From Natronococcus occultus SP4 (GTDB lineage: Archaea; Halobacteriota; Halobacteria; Halobacteriales; Natrialbaceae), in NCBI RefSeq assembly GCF_000328685.1, contig NC_019974.1, positions 611,001 to 675,000 on the forward strand: a stretch of DNA of 64,000 nucleotides. Direction: 5' to 3'. Shown in pieces: positions 7,691 through 16,399 of this stretch. The stretch's first letter is position 1; each line of letters starts with the position of its first letter. Made by a program: the position numbers and the translations under genes. The notes beneath the pieces are model-generated. The model saw nothing but the letters and a program-made list of their open reading frames with translations. It did no database searches and was not told the DNA's origin.

Positions 7691-8485
7691 TCAGACCTCG
7701 AGTGCCAGCCCCGACTCGGTCAGCGCCTCGTCGACCGAGAGATCGTCGTGGACGATCCCTGCGACGGCCGTCGCGATCGCCTCTGGGTCCTCGTGCTGGA
7801 AGATCGAGCGCCCCATCGAGATCCCGTCGCCGCCGGCGTCCATGGCGCCCCGGACCATCTCGAGAGTGTTTCGGTCGGTGCCTCGCGAGCCGCCGGCGAT
7901 GACGACCGGGAGGCGGGTCGACTCGACGACGTGTTTGAAGCTGTCAGCGTCGCCGCTGTAGCCCGTCTTGACGACGTCGGCGCCGACCTCCTCGGCGAGG
8001 CGGACGGCGTGGCCGAGCGACTCGGGGTCGGCCGAGTCGATTCCCGGACCGCGGGCGTAGGCCATCGCGAGGACGGGGATACCGAACCGGTCGGCCTTCG
8101 CAGTGATCTCCGCGAGCTGGCTGGTCTGATCGGGCTCGTAGTCCGAGCCGACGTTGATGTGGAAGGAGACGGCGTCGGCGCCGACGCGGATCGCCTCCTC
8201 GACGGTGCCGGTTACCCGTTTGTCCTGCTCGTCTGGGCCGATCGTCGTCGACCCGTTGAGGTGGACGATGTACCCCTTGCCGTTCTTGTTGTCGTGGACC
8301 CGCGGGGCGATCCCCTTCTGGGTGAGGACGGCGTCGGCGCCGCCGCGTGTCACGCCGTCGATCGTCGATTCGATGTCTTTCAGCCCCTGGACGGCACCCA
8401 TCGTGATGCCGTGGTCCATCGGGACGATTACGTACGATCCGTCTGTACCGATCCGCTCGAGTCGTGCCTCGGTGCCTGTAGTCAT
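7691..8485 (-). CDS. aroA': 2-amino-3,7-dideoxy-D-threo-hept-6-ulosonate synthase
   Basis: 264 residues, class I aldolase fold. The enzyme condenses a ketose donor with L-aspartate semialdehyde to give the C7 amino sugar used by AroB', the first step of the archaeal shikimate route. PMDHGITMGAVQGL is the family's opening active-site block, VVKTGYSGD carries the Schiff-base Lys and GGSRGTDRNT is the phosphate-binding loop. Length and motifs match the family, which is often mis-annotated as fructose-bisphosphate aldolase. It is the last gene of trpC-trpB-trpA-aroA', 24 bp after trpA, so early shikimate and tryptophan synthesis are probably co-transcribed. Confidence 0.93.
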   Translation of the reverse strand: MTTGTEARLERIGTDGSYVIVPMDHGITMGAVQGLKDIESTIDGVTRGGADAVLTQKGIAPRVHDNKNGKGYIVHLNGSTTIGPDEQDKRVTGTVEEAIRVGADAVSFHINVGSDYEPDQTSQLAEITAKADRFGIPVLAMAYARGPGIDSADPESLGHAVRLAEEVGADVVKTGYSGDADSFKHVVESTRLPVVIAGGSRGTDRNTLEMVRGAMDAGGDGISMGRSIFQHEDPEAIATAVAGIVHDDLSVDEALTESGLALEV

Positions 8486-8509
8486 TGCGAGTGTCTAGCA
8501 ATCAGGTGG

Positions 8510-9388
8510 TTATGGCTGTTCTGGTTCCGGTACATCTACCCCGGCGCCGCGGACCGCGCCGCGTTTGAGCTCTGCCGCTTTGGCCTCGAGGGCGTCGGCC
8601 GCGGGGACGTCGCCCTCGCCGTGTTCGGCAATAATGTCGACGAGCGCGCTGCCGACGATGACGCCGTCGGCGCCGGCCTCGACGATCTCGGCCGCGTGGT
8701 CGCCCTCGCTGACGCCGAAGCCGACCGCCTTGGGCACGTCGTACTCCTCGAGTCGCGCGAGGCTGTCGTGGGTGGCGTTCGAGACGTCCGCGCGCGCGCC
8801 AGTCGTGCCGAGACGAGCCTGGACGTACGCGAAGCCCGAGATTTGGGACATAATCCGATCAAGGCGCTCGCCCTCGGTCGTCGGCGCGACGATGAAGACG
8901 AGGTCGAGCCCGTGGTCGTCACAGGCCGATCGCAGCGGGCCGGCCTCTTCCGCGGGCAGGTCGGGGACGATGATTCCGGAGAGCCCGACCTCGGCGGCGC
9001 GCTCGACGAACGGCCGAACGTCGGCTTCGTTCCGCGGTTTTGCCGCGTCACCTTCCGAGGCGCGTTGCGCCTCGCTTGGCCCATACTGGAGCAGCATGTT
9101 GTAGTAGGTCATCACCAGCAGCGGCGCCTCGGTCTCGAGGTCCTCGACCAGCTCGAAGAAGCCCTCGGGGGTCGTCCCTGCCTCGAGCGCGCGGTTGATT
9201 GCCGCCTGGATCGTCGGCCCCTCGGCGATCGGCTCCGAGAACGGCAGCCCCAGCTCGATCAGGTCCGCGCCACCACGGTCCAGGGCCTCGACGTACTCTT
9301 TGGTGTCCTCGAGCGAGGGATCGCCCGCGGTGATGTACGTGATCAGGGCGGGATGGTTCTCGCGGATGGCGTCCTCGATCTCGCTCAC
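8510..9388 (-). CDS. trpA: Tryptophan synthase alpha subunit
   Basis: 292-residue TIM barrel that cleaves indole-3-glycerol phosphate to indole and glyceraldehyde 3-phosphate and passes indole to Trp[20 protein letters not shown] holds the catalytic Glu45; at the position of the second catalytic acid (Asp60 in Salmonella) this protein has Glu56. Phosphate-binding glycines appear in [11 protein letters not shown] and VIVGSALVD. The start is GTG, overlapping the trpB stop by 4 bp (GTGA), which indicates coupled translation. Confidence 0.95.
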   Translation of the reverse strand: MSEIEDAIRENHPALITYITAGDPSLEDTKEYVEALDRGGADLIELGLPFSEPIAEGPTIQAAINRALEAGTTPEGFFELVEDLETEAPLLVMTYYNMLLQYGPSEAQRASEGDAAKPRNEADVRPFVERAAEVGLSGIIVPDLPAEEAGPLRSACDDHGLDLVFIVAPTTEGERLDRIMSQISGFAYVQARLGTTGARADVSNATHDSLARLEEYDVPKAVGFGVSEGDHAAEIVEAGADGVIVGSALVDIIAEHGEGDVPAADALEAKAAELKRGAVRGAGVDVPEPEQP

Positions 9389-10692
9389 CGGTCGAACACC
9401 TCCACGTCCGGCGCGGCCTCGAGATCGCGCTTCTCGGTCTCCTCGAGGACGGTTTCGAGATCCTTGTCGCCCCGGCCGGAGACGTTGACGACGACGAGCT
9501 CGCCGAGCTCCTCGTGGTTCGCGTCTCGCGGCTTCGCCGCTCGATCATCCGCGGCGGGGCCCGCCGCGCGCTCCAGGTACCCGAGGGCGTGGGAGGACTC
9601 GAGCGCTGGGATGATCCCCTCGAGGTTCGAGAGGCGGTGGAAGCCGTTCAGCGCCGCCTCGTCGGGGACGCTGACGGGCGTCACCCGTCCGGTGGCGACG
9701 AGATGGGAGAGTTCGGGGCCGACACCGGCGTAGTCCAGTCCCGCGCTGACGCTGTGGGATTCGACGATCTGGCCCTCCGTACTCTGGAGCAGCTTGGTCA
9801 TCGCGCCGTGGAGCACGCCGTCGGTCCCCGTCGACAGCGTCGCGGAGTTCGGCGCGACGCCCTCTGCCTCGTCGATCTCGAGGCTCGAGCCGCCCGCCTC
9901 GACGGCGACGAGGTCGACGTCGTCGTCGGGCACGAACTCGTGAAAGGCCCCGATGGTGTTCGACCCCCCGCCCGCACACGCGAGGACGCTGTCGGGGAGC
10001 TGGCCCGCCTGCTCGCGGATCTGCTCGCGGGCCTCGCGACCGATCACCGACTGGAACTCCCGAACCAGCTTCGGGAAGGGGTGGGGACCGACGATCGAGC
10101 CGATCACGTAGTGGGTTCGCTCGACGGTCGTCGCCCAGTCGCGCATCGTCTCGTTGATCGCCTCCTTCAGGGTGCCGCTGCCGGCGTCGACGGGATTTAC
10201 GTCGGCGCCGTTCATTCGCATCCGGTAGACGTTCGGGCGCTGGCGGTTGATGTCGGTTCGGCCCATGTAGATCTCGCAGGGCATATCGAGGTGGGCCGCG
10301 GCCATCGCCGTCGCGGTGCCGTGCTGGCCGGCCCCGGTCTCGGCGACGATCCGTTCTTTGCCCATGTACTTGGCCAGCAGGACCTGCCCCAGCGCGTTGT
10401 TGAGCTTGTGAGCGCCGCCGTGGACCAGATCCTCGCGCTTGAGGTAGATCTCGCGGTCGTAGCGCTCGCTGAGCCGATCCGCGCGCTGCAGTGGGGTCGG
10501 TCGGCCGCCGAAGTCCCGCATCCGCTCGCGGAACTCGTCCATGAAGCCGTCCTCGTTCTCGAGGACGTAGCGTTCGAAGGCGTCCTCGAGCTCCTGGAGG
10601 GCAGGCATCAGCGCCTCGGGGACGTACTGGCCGCCGTACTCGCCGAACGTCGCCTCGCTGTCTCGGTCGCGGTTTCGTTCCGGTTTACTCAT
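9385..10692 (-). CDS. trpB: Tryptophan synthase beta subunit
   Basis: 435-residue PLP enzyme that joins indole and serine to make tryptophan. The PLP lysine is in [12 protein letters not shown], the loop [10 protein letters not shown] is conserved, and [10 protein letters not shown] binds the PLP phosphate. The N-terminal [20 protein letters not shown] is the usual TrpB1 opening. An acidic or low-complexity region near the C-terminus ([20 protein letters not shown]) interrupts the otherwise conserved end ([11 protein letters not shown]). The start overlaps the trpC stop (ATGA). Confidence 0.96.
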   Translation of the reverse strand: MSKPERNRDRDSEATFGEYGGQYVPEALMPALQELEDAFERYVLENEDGFMDEFRERMRDFGGRPTPLQRADRLSERYDREIYLKREDLVHGGAHKLNNALGQVLLAKYMGKERIVAETGAGQHGTATAMAAAHLDMPCEIYMGRTDINRQRPNVYRMRMNGADVNPVDAGSGTLKEAINETMRDWATTVERTHYVIGSIVGPHPFPKLVREFQSVIGREAREQIREQAGQLPDSVLACAGGGSNTIGAFHEFVPDDDVDLVAVEAGGSSLEIDEAEGVAPNSATLSTGTDGVLHGAMTKLLQSTEGQIVESHSVSAGLDYAGVGPELSHLVATGRVTPVSVPDEAALNGFHRLSNLEGIIPALESSHALGYLERAAGPAADDRAAKPRDANHEELGELVVVNVSGRGDKDLETVLEETEKRDLEAAPDVEVFDR

Positions 10693-11462
10693 TGTGTTGT
10701 CTCCGTCAGTCGTCGCACGTTCTCGGTCACGTCGCTCTCCTCGCCGTGGTCCATGATCGCGCTGCCGACGAGCAAGGCGTCGGCGCCCGCCGCACGCATC
10801 CGCCGGACGTCCGCCGGCGAGGAGACGCCGCTTTCGGCGATCACGGTCACGTCGTCTGGCACGTGGGGCGCCACGGACTCGAACGTTCCGAGATCGACCT
10901 CGAGGCGCGCGAGATCCCGGTTGTTGATCCCGACGATCTCGGCGCCGGCCGCGAGGGCGTCCTCGAGCTCGTCGCGATCGTGAACCTCCACGAGCGGCTG
11001 GAACCCTCGCTCGCGGGCGGCGGTTACCAGCTTCTCCAGATCGTCCACGAACCGCGCGATGAGCAGGAGGAGGTCGGCCTCGACAGCGTCTAGCTGGGCC
11101 TCGCGGAGCAGGAAGTCCTTCCGCAACACGGGGACGTCGACGGCCTGTCGGATCCGTCGCAGGGCCTCGGGGGAGCCCCCGAAGTGGTCGGGTTCGGTCA
11201 GCACCGAGATCGCCGCCGCGCCGCCCGCGACCATCGCCTCGGCCAGCTCGACCGGGTCGTCCGCGCGTGTGCCCTCGGCGGTCGGGCTCGTCGGCTTTAC
11301 CTCCGCGACGATCGGCACGCGGCCCTCGCGCTCCGCCCGGGCCAGCGCGTCGGGCAGCGATCGCGCGTCGACCGACACCCGCTCCCGGCCGTCGGTCGAG
11401 CGCTCCCGCGCGGCCGCGAGGATCTCCCGGACCGCGGAGTCGAGCTCCGTTTGAGAGGTCAT
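10689..11462 (-). CDS. trpC: Indole-3-glycerol phosphate synthase
   Basis: 257-residue TIM barrel that closes the indole ring from CdRP. Landmarks are [15 protein letters not shown] (catalytic Lys), VLRKDFLL (second catalytic Lys), IGINNRDL-like [11 protein letters not shown] and [13 protein letters not shown]. It is not fused to TrpF, and no trpF, trpD or trpE-like gene is adjacent. It is first in the operon trpC-trpB-trpA-aroA'. I start at ATG 11460-11462, because the predicted promoter lies just upstream and leaves no room for an in-frame extension. Confidence 0.95.
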   Translation of the reverse strand: MTSQTELDSAVREILAAARERSTDGRERVSVDARSLPDALARAEREGRVPIVAEVKPTSPTAEGTRADDPVELAEAMVAGGAAAISVLTEPDHFGGSPEALRRIRQAVDVPVLRKDFLLREAQLDAVEADLLLLIARFVDDLEKLVTAARERGFQPLVEVHDRDELEDALAAGAEIVGINNRDLARLEVDLGTFESVAPHVPDDVTVIAESGVSSPADVRRMRAAGADALLVGSAIMDHGEESDVTENVRRLTETTQ

Positions 11463-11465
11463 TAT

Positions 11466-11495
11466 TGTACATCGACGTACTGTTGTGTACATAAG
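11466..11495 (-). promoter_or_regulatory. trpC promoter with three phased GTAC cores (two TGTACA)
   Basis: On the minus strand a TATA-like CTTATGTA (about 11488-11495) precedes the trpC start by about 26 bp. TGTACA occurs at 11486-11491, touching the TATA element, and at 11466-11471, at the predicted transcription start. A third GTAC core at 11477-11480 makes an exact 10-bp array (11467, 11477, 11487). TGTACA is the box bound by the methanogen tryptophan repressor TrpY. Placement suits repression, but no regulator is identified here. Confidence 0.55.
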
Positions 11496-11558
11496 ACTTG
11501 CGTCCGTGGCGTCCGACCGACCGGCGAATATTCAAGCCCGTCGCCCGTATCGCCGTCC

Positions 11559-12029
11559 ATGGAGGATGTCACCGACGCCGGGATCTACGCGCGGGAGTCG
11601 TCGTACCTCGACCGATACGTGCAGGTCGGCGTCGCGGGCGGACGGGTGTTGCGTGTCACGTTCCCCGAGACGCCCGAGGACGACGCCGAGGACGCCCACC
11701 CCGTCCTCGATCGGATCTTCGAATATCTCGACGGGCTCGAGGAGATCGCGTTCGACGACGTCCAGGTCGCGATGACGATGCCGACCGACCAGCGCGCGGT
11801 GCTCGAGGGGGTTCGGGAGATCCCGTACGGCGACCAGGTCGACGTCCGGACCCTGACACGGATGACTCCGGAGCTCGATCACGAGGACGATGCGGATCTG
11901 ACGCTGGTCCGGACGGCGCTCGACAGCAACCCCGCACCGATTCTCGTCCCGGACCATCGGGTCCGCGACGGACCGAGCGCCGCGCCCCCGCCGATCGAGC
12001 AGAAGCTGCGCTCGCTCGAGGGGCTGTAG
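11559..12029 (+). CDS. Alkyltransferase (MGMT/ATL)-like protein without active-site Cys
   Basis: 156 residues. The C-terminal half has the MGMT/ATL DNA-binding layout: [15 protein letters not shown] matches the region following the first helix, [18 protein letters not shown] matches the usual NP...PCHRV block, and a C-terminal KLRSLEGL follows. The alkyl-acceptor Cys is replaced by Asp132 (codon GAC at 11952-11954), so it cannot be a classical suicide methyltransferase. It could be an alkyltransferase-like sensor of damaged bases. It is divergent from the trp operon; the start is the ATG at 11559. Confidence 0.72.
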   Translation: MEDVTDAGIYARESSYLDRYVQVGVAGGRVLRVTFPETPEDDAEDAHPVLDRIFEYLDGLEEIAFDDVQVAMTMPTDQRAVLEGVREIPYGDQVDVRTLTRMTPELDHEDDADLTLVRTALDSNPAPILVPDHRVRDGPSAAPPPIEQKLRSLEGL

Positions 12030-12100
12030 CAGTAGTTGGTACTACGTATTTTTATCAGAACGAGGAACTCGGATCGGCTGAATCGTTACGTAGAGCGTAC

Positions 12101-12373
12101 TTAGCTATCGTCAGACAGTTCATCCTTTTTAGTGAAGAGAAGTATCGCTATTACCGCTCCGAAAACTGCATGAGACAGTCTAAGAGTGTTGGTATCGACC
12201 GTATCCGAAAACTGGGTTAACACGATTACGAAGGCAGTTCCATAGAGGACACACGGAACAATGAGATATACTGTGAGCGCCCTACTTCGTTCCATACCAC
12301 TAGTTTTCATATGCTTATTCATGTACTCTTCGACAAGAGATATGTTTACTCTACTGATTGGTTCGTGGGCCAC
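12101..12373 (-). CDS. Small membrane protein, unknown, AT-rich
   Basis: 90-residue open frame with two hydrophobic segments (about residues 30-55 and 63-80) and a charged C-terminus, KKDELSDDS. Its codons are much more AT-rich than those of the neighbours and it is less acidic. This suggests recent acquisition, or that it is not a conserved gene. I do not recognise it. Confidence 0.45.
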   Translation of the reverse strand: MAHEPISRVNISLVEEYMNKHMKTSGMERSRALTVYLIVPCVLYGTAFVIVLTQFSDTVDTNTLRLSHAVFGAVIAILLFTKKDELSDDS

Positions 12374-12585
12374 TATATGTAGCGGCTGTCGCTCTTGAGT
12401 ACAATTGCGCTTGAAATGAACAGGCGTTACGCAGAGATGCCCACGTACCTTTTTCTCGTCGGGTTCGATCGCGTGGCTCGCTCACCACTCCTCCAAAAAT
12501 CTACGCTAAAAAACCGCTCGCTCCCGATGGTCGCTCGCGGGTGCCGTACTTGAACCGCACCGCAGCGTTACCTGTTCCGCCTGTA

Positions 12586-12603
12586 TGTGACACTGATGTC
12601 ACA
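12586..12603. promoter_or_regulatory. Inverted repeat TGTGACA-CTGA-TGTCACA
   Basis: Perfect 7-bp arms with a 4-bp spacer, followed at 12608-12620 by a second short palindrome (ATTCC-GTG-GGAAT). It lies in the 274-bp non-coding gap upstream of the small AT-rich ORF and downstream of the four-helix protein. It could be an operator or a terminator hairpin for the gene on its right; which is undetermined. Confidence 0.35.
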
Positions 12604-12647
12604 AAACATTCCGTGGGAATAATTCGTACTACTCTCTACTGGGATAC

Positions 12648-12992
12648 CTAGCTGTTCCAGGCCGCGTAGATGTAGCACCCGATACCGGCATAGACCAGCA
12701 GCGTGCTCGCCAGATCGACGACCACCAGCCCGCTGGCCAGGTGCGCGAACTGGAGCACCCCGCCCGCGATCAGACAGACCGCCGCAGCCATCACCACCGA
12801 CCGCGTCTTCTCGGCCTCCCCGTAGAGGATCGCGCCGATCCCGACCGCGATCACGCCGAAGGCAAACTCCGTCGCGAGCATCGCCAGCGCGTCCTCGGCG
12901 AAGGTGGCGTACGCGAACAGCGCGAAGTAAAGCAGGATTCCGTAGACGATCAACCGCCGCATCGACGCCGAGAGCTCGATCGTATCGCTCAT
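12648..12992 (-). CDS. Four-helix membrane protein, unknown
   Basis: 114 residues with four predicted membrane helices (about 10-30, 34-52, 58-78 and 84-108) and almost no soluble part. It starts MSDTIELSASMRRL at ATG 12990-12992; an upstream extension in the same frame overlaps the next gene and is serine-rich, so I rejected it. It lies 25 bp downstream of the CPBP protease gene on the same strand and may be in its operon. It resembles small haloarchaeal membrane proteins, without assigned function. Confidence 0.7.
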   Translation of the reverse strand: MSDTIELSASMRRLIVYGILLYFALFAYATFAEDALAMLATEFAFGVIAVGIGAILYGEAEKTRSVVMAAAVCLIAGGVLQFAHLASGLVVVDLASTLLVYAGIGCYIYAAWNS

Positions 12993-13017
12993 ACCCGACC
13001 CCAGCGGCCGGGGACCC

Positions 13018-13968
13018 TTAGCTTTCGAGGGTTCGGGCCCACTCGAGCTCGATCCCCTCGTGGACGACGAACTCGAAGGCATTGATCAGGTAGTGGGCAA
13101 CGACGACCACCAGGAAGCTCCCGGTTACGATAAAGACCGCCGCCAGCACGAATCCGAGCAGTCCGGTGACGACGACGCCGACGTCGCCCTGCATCCCGTG
13201 ACCGAGCGCGAACGCGACCGAGGACGCCACCGCGAGCAGCCACGGCGAGACTCCGAACCCGACCGAGAGCGCGCCGATCAGCGCCGCCCGAAACAGAAGC
13301 TCCTCGAAGACGGCGATCAGCGGGAGCACGCCTCCGAGCAGGGCGACCCACCCCCGCCCCGTGTCGGGTGCGAGCAGCTCCCGGAGCTGTTCGTCGTGGT
13401 CAAACCCCAGTCGCGTCGCGAGCGCGGCGCCGACCTCGTTGGCGAGATAGAGGACGATCCCGACTGCGGTGCCGACGATCAGCCCCGTTTCGAGGTACGC
13501 CCGCGAGAACTCGATCCCGAGCGCGTCGGCCGGCACGCCGGTGTAGACGACGGCACCCACCAACACGAGCGCGAACAGCCCCTGGGAAACCGCGACGTTG
13601 GCAAGCACCGCCCCCGTGGTCAACGCGTCGGGATCGATGCCGTCCTCGCGCGTCTGCGGACGCCGCTGTCTGTTCGGCTCGGTCGCGTCGGGTGCGACGT
13701 TCTCGTCGGGGTCGATCCCGCGGCGATCGGCTGCCGGCTCCGGCGCTGTCGGTGCGGTGTTCGTCGTCGCGGGTTCGCCTTCGGCGTCACGCTCGACGGC
13801 GTCGTCACGTTCACGCTCGGCGACCGACGTGTCGTCCGCGTCGCTGGAGTCGTCGGTGACGTCCTCGAGATCGATCTCGTCGAACGCGGACTGCGTGAAA
13901 TGCGAGAGAACGAGAAGGACGATGAGGACGACGCCCGTGATCGCCGCGAACGCCGTCCAGCTGGTCAT
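13018..13968 (-). CDS. CPBP-family intramembrane metalloprotease
   Basis: 316 residues. The N-terminus has one membrane helix (about 5-25) and a long acidic, disordered stretch (about 27-115). The C-terminal domain (120-305) has several helices with the CPBP/Rce1 motifs: EELLFRAAL with the Glu-Glu pair, FALGHGMQG with the metal-binding His, and HYLIN. Rce1-like members process prenylated proteins and others handle bacteriocin maturation or membrane-protein turnover. The start ATG directly abuts the LonB stop with no gap, so the two proteases are probably co-expressed. Confidence 0.85.
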   Translation of the reverse strand: MTSWTAFAAITGVVLIVLLVLSHFTQSAFDEIDLEDVTDDSSDADDTSVAERERDDAVERDAEGEPATTNTAPTAPEPAADRRGIDPDENVAPDATEPNRQRRPQTREDGIDPDALTTGAVLANVAVSQGLFALVLVGAVVYTGVPADALGIEFSRAYLETGLIVGTAVGIVLYLANEVGAALATRLGFDHDEQLRELLAPDTGRGWVALLGGVLPLIAVFEELLFRAALIGALSVGFGVSPWLLAVASSVAFALGHGMQGDVGVVVTGLLGFVLAAVFIVTGSFLVVVVAHYLINAFEFVVHEGIELEWARTLES

Positions 13969-16176
13969 CTACTGGGGACTCGGGTTCGAGCCGCTGGCCG
14001 AGCCGACGGCCTGCTGGTCGAACGCCGATCCGGTGATCGACTTGAGCCGATCGACCAGCGAGTCCTTCTTGGGTTCGCCCATCAGGGCGACGTCCAGAAC
14101 CTCGCTGATGTTCGAACAGGGGATGATCTCGATCATCTCGTCGTACTCGTCTTCGATCATCACGTCCTGCTCGTTCGCCTTGGGGATGATGACCTTGGTG
14201 CAGCCAGCCTTGGCGGCGGCCTCGATCTTGTGGGTGACGCCGCCGACCGGGAGGACGTCGCCCCGAACCGACAGCGACCCGGTCATCGCGACCGACTGGT
14301 CGACCGGAATGTCCTCCAGGGCGGAGATGACGGCCGTCGCCACCGTGATGGAGGCGGAGTCGCCGTCGACGCCCTGCTGACCGGCCTGGACGAACTGGAT
14401 GTGGACGTCCTTCTCCGAGAGGTTGACGTCGGAGAACTTCTTGATGATCGCCGAGACGTTCTGGACCGACTCTTCGGCCATCTCCTGGAGTTTACCGGTG
14501 GCGATCACCTGGCCCTGGCCCTGGGCGGGTGCGATCTCGGCCATCACGGGGAGCATGATCCCCGAGTCCTCGCCCATGACCGCGAGGCCGTTGACGCGTC
14601 CCTCCATGCCGTCGTGAGTGACCTGGAGCTCGTAGTCCTTGCGCCGTTCGATGTAGTCGTCGGCGAGCTGTTGCTCGATCGAGCGCGAGCGGCCCTTCGC
14701 CTCGAGGACGTCCTCTCGGGTCGTGTGCTCGGCGTCCTCGGCTCGGGCGATGTCGCCGGCGACCCGAACCAGTCCGCCGAGGCTCCGGAACTCGAGGGTG
14801 AGATGCTCCTTGCGGCCCGCGCGGCGCTTGGCCTCGAGGATGACTTCCTGGACGGCCTCGCGGGTGAAGTGGGGGAGCCGCCCGTCGCGGTCGACCTCCT
14901 GGGCGATAAACCGGGCGTACTTCCGGCGCATCTCGGGGGTGTCCTCGATAGTGTCGTCCATGTACACCTCGTACCCGTACCCCTTGATCCGCGAGCGCAG
15001 GGCGGGGTGCATGTTCTCCATCGCGTCGAGGTTCCCCGCAGCGATCATGACGAAGTCACAGGGGACGGGCTCGGTCTGGACCATCGCGCCCGAGGAGCGC
15101 TCGGACTGGCCCGTAATGGAGAACTCGCCCTCCTGGATCGCCGTCATCAGCTTCTGCTGGGTGCGGACGTCGAGCGTGTTGATCTCGTCGACGAACAGCA
15201 CGCCCTTGTTGGCCTTGTGGATGCCGCCGGGCTCGACCCGGTCGTGACTGGGCGTCTCCATCCCGCCGGACTGGAACGGGTCGTGGCGGACGTCGCCCAG
15301 CAGTGCACCGGCGTGGGCGCCGGTGGCGTCCTCGAAGGGCGCCTGGCGCTGGTCGCCGTTGTCGACGATCATGTTCGGCACCATCGCGTCCGTGCCCCGC
15401 GAGGTGTACCGGAAGATAAACCAGATGATACCCGCCGCGAGGATCCCGATCAGGATCTGGCCGGAGAGGATCGCGTACCCGACGACGATCGCGATGATGA
15501 TCCACATCAGGATCGAGCGCATCTGGTTGCGCTTGCGGGCTTCTTCCTTGTGGGCGTCGATGATCTGTTCGCCCTTCCCCGCCGGAACCGTCCGGACCTT
15601 CGGCTCGTTGCCGTCGTCGGGGTTGTGGTAGACTAACACGTCCTGGAGATCTTCCTGGGGGAGCAGCTGGCTCATCGCCTTGGCCAGCATCGACTTCCCG
15701 GTCCCCGGCGAGCCGATCATCATCACGTGGCGCCGTTGCTTTGCGGCCTTGATGATGATGTCACGCGCCTCGTCCTGTCCGATGACCTGGTCGACGAGCC
15801 GATCCGGAACCTCGATGTCTGCCGTCGAGTCGATCTTGAGGCCGCCGAGCAGGTCGTCCTCGGCGTTTTCCTCGTCGATCTCGACACCGGGATCGACGTC
15901 AACCTCGCTGCCGAGGTCCTCGACCGTCTCGATGTCGTCCTCGTCGTCGGGTTCCTCGTCGAACCCGTCGGACGGACGTTGCTCGGACTCGTCAGGCCCC
16001 GATTCGCGGCCGAACTCCTCGTTCGACCGTTCGTCGGACTCGTCGGGCCGATCGCCGGACTCGGTCACTGGCGACCGATCCTCCTGGCGGTCCGGGACCT
16101 GCTCCCGTTCGGCCTCGCCGGGAGCGGCCTCAGATGTGCCTTCGGAGGAGTCGTCAACGTTCGTATCGTTACTCAT
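13969..16176 (-). CDS. lonB: Membrane-bound ATP-dependent protease LonB
   Basis: 735 residues. LonB is the essential archaeal membrane protease, which degrades regulatory and unneeded proteins. Order: an acidic disordered N-terminal tail (1-115), AAA+ domain with Walker A GSPGTGKS (about 150), two membrane helices inserted in the AAA+ domain (about 215-255), Walker B VLFVDEIN, and a C-terminal Ser/Lys protease domain. The Ser is in GVDGDSASITVATA (about 607) and the Lys in AAAKAGCTKVIIP. I use ATG 16174-16176; 22 in-frame codons upstream run through the TATA element. It leads an operon with the CPBP protease. Confidence 0.96.
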   Translation of the reverse strand: MSNDTNVDDSSEGTSEAAPGEAEREQVPDRQEDRSPVTESGDRPDESDERSNEEFGRESGPDESEQRPSDGFDEEPDDEDDIETVEDLGSEVDVDPGVEIDEENAEDDLLGGLKIDSTADIEVPDRLVDQVIGQDEARDIIIKAAKQRRHVMMIGSPGTGKSMLAKAMSQLLPQEDLQDVLVYHNPDDGNEPKVRTVPAGKGEQIIDAHKEEARKRNQMRSILMWIIIAIVVGYAILSGQILIGILAAGIIWFIFRYTSRGTDAMVPNMIVDNGDQRQAPFEDATGAHAGALLGDVRHDPFQSGGMETPSHDRVEPGGIHKANKGVLFVDEINTLDVRTQQKLMTAIQEGEFSITGQSERSSGAMVQTEPVPCDFVMIAAGNLDAMENMHPALRSRIKGYGYEVYMDDTIEDTPEMRRKYARFIAQEVDRDGRLPHFTREAVQEVILEAKRRAGRKEHLTLEFRSLGGLVRVAGDIARAEDAEHTTREDVLEAKGRSRSIEQQLADDYIERRKDYELQVTHDGMEGRVNGLAVMGEDSGIMLPVMAEIAPAQGQGQVIATGKLQEMAEESVQNVSAIIKKFSDVNLSEKDVHIQFVQAGQQGVDGDSASITVATAVISALEDIPVDQSVAMTGSLSVRGDVLPVGGVTHKIEAAAKAGCTKVIIPKANEQDVMIEDEYDEMIEIIPCSNISEVLDVALMGEPKKDSLVDRLKSITGSAFDQQAVGSASGSNPSPQ

Positions 16177-16213
16177 AGAACTCTGTTCAGTACCTGATTC
16201 GAAGGGATTGCGA

Positions 16214-16230
16214 CTGATATACTTTCCCCA
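16214..16230 (-). promoter_or_regulatory. lonB promoter (BRE + TATA)
   Basis: Read on the minus strand, GGGGAAAGTATATCA is a purine-rich BRE-like tract followed by TATA. It is about 40 bp upstream of the lonB ATG, which implies a leader of roughly 15-20 nt. Confidence 0.6.
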
Positions 16231-16399
16231 TGCGGATCGCAACGGGTAGTGCCGAAATCGGTAGCTACGGGGCTCGAAGCGCCCGATCGGTCCGGCGGGG
16301 ACGGTGCCGACGTTCGCGATCGACGGTAAATACCGACCGTACGCCGACCCGCGAACGAACTACGCCACGCTTAAGCGGGATCCCAAAACAGTACTCGCC

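Noticed and set aside
7655-9733. Very long open frame (about 690 codons) on the plus strand opposite aroA' and trpA
   Set aside because: It mirrors real minus-strand genes with clear family motifs. GC-rich codons in the true genes keep the complementary frame open.
12455-12475. T-loop-like GGGTTCGAT, possible tRNA
   Set aside because: No matching T-stem, anticodon arm or acceptor stem nearby.
13060-15636. Open frame of about 860 codons on the plus strand opposite LonB and CPBP
   Set aside because: Its translation is rich in Arg/Asp/His with no domain, and LonB on the other strand has every catalytic motif.
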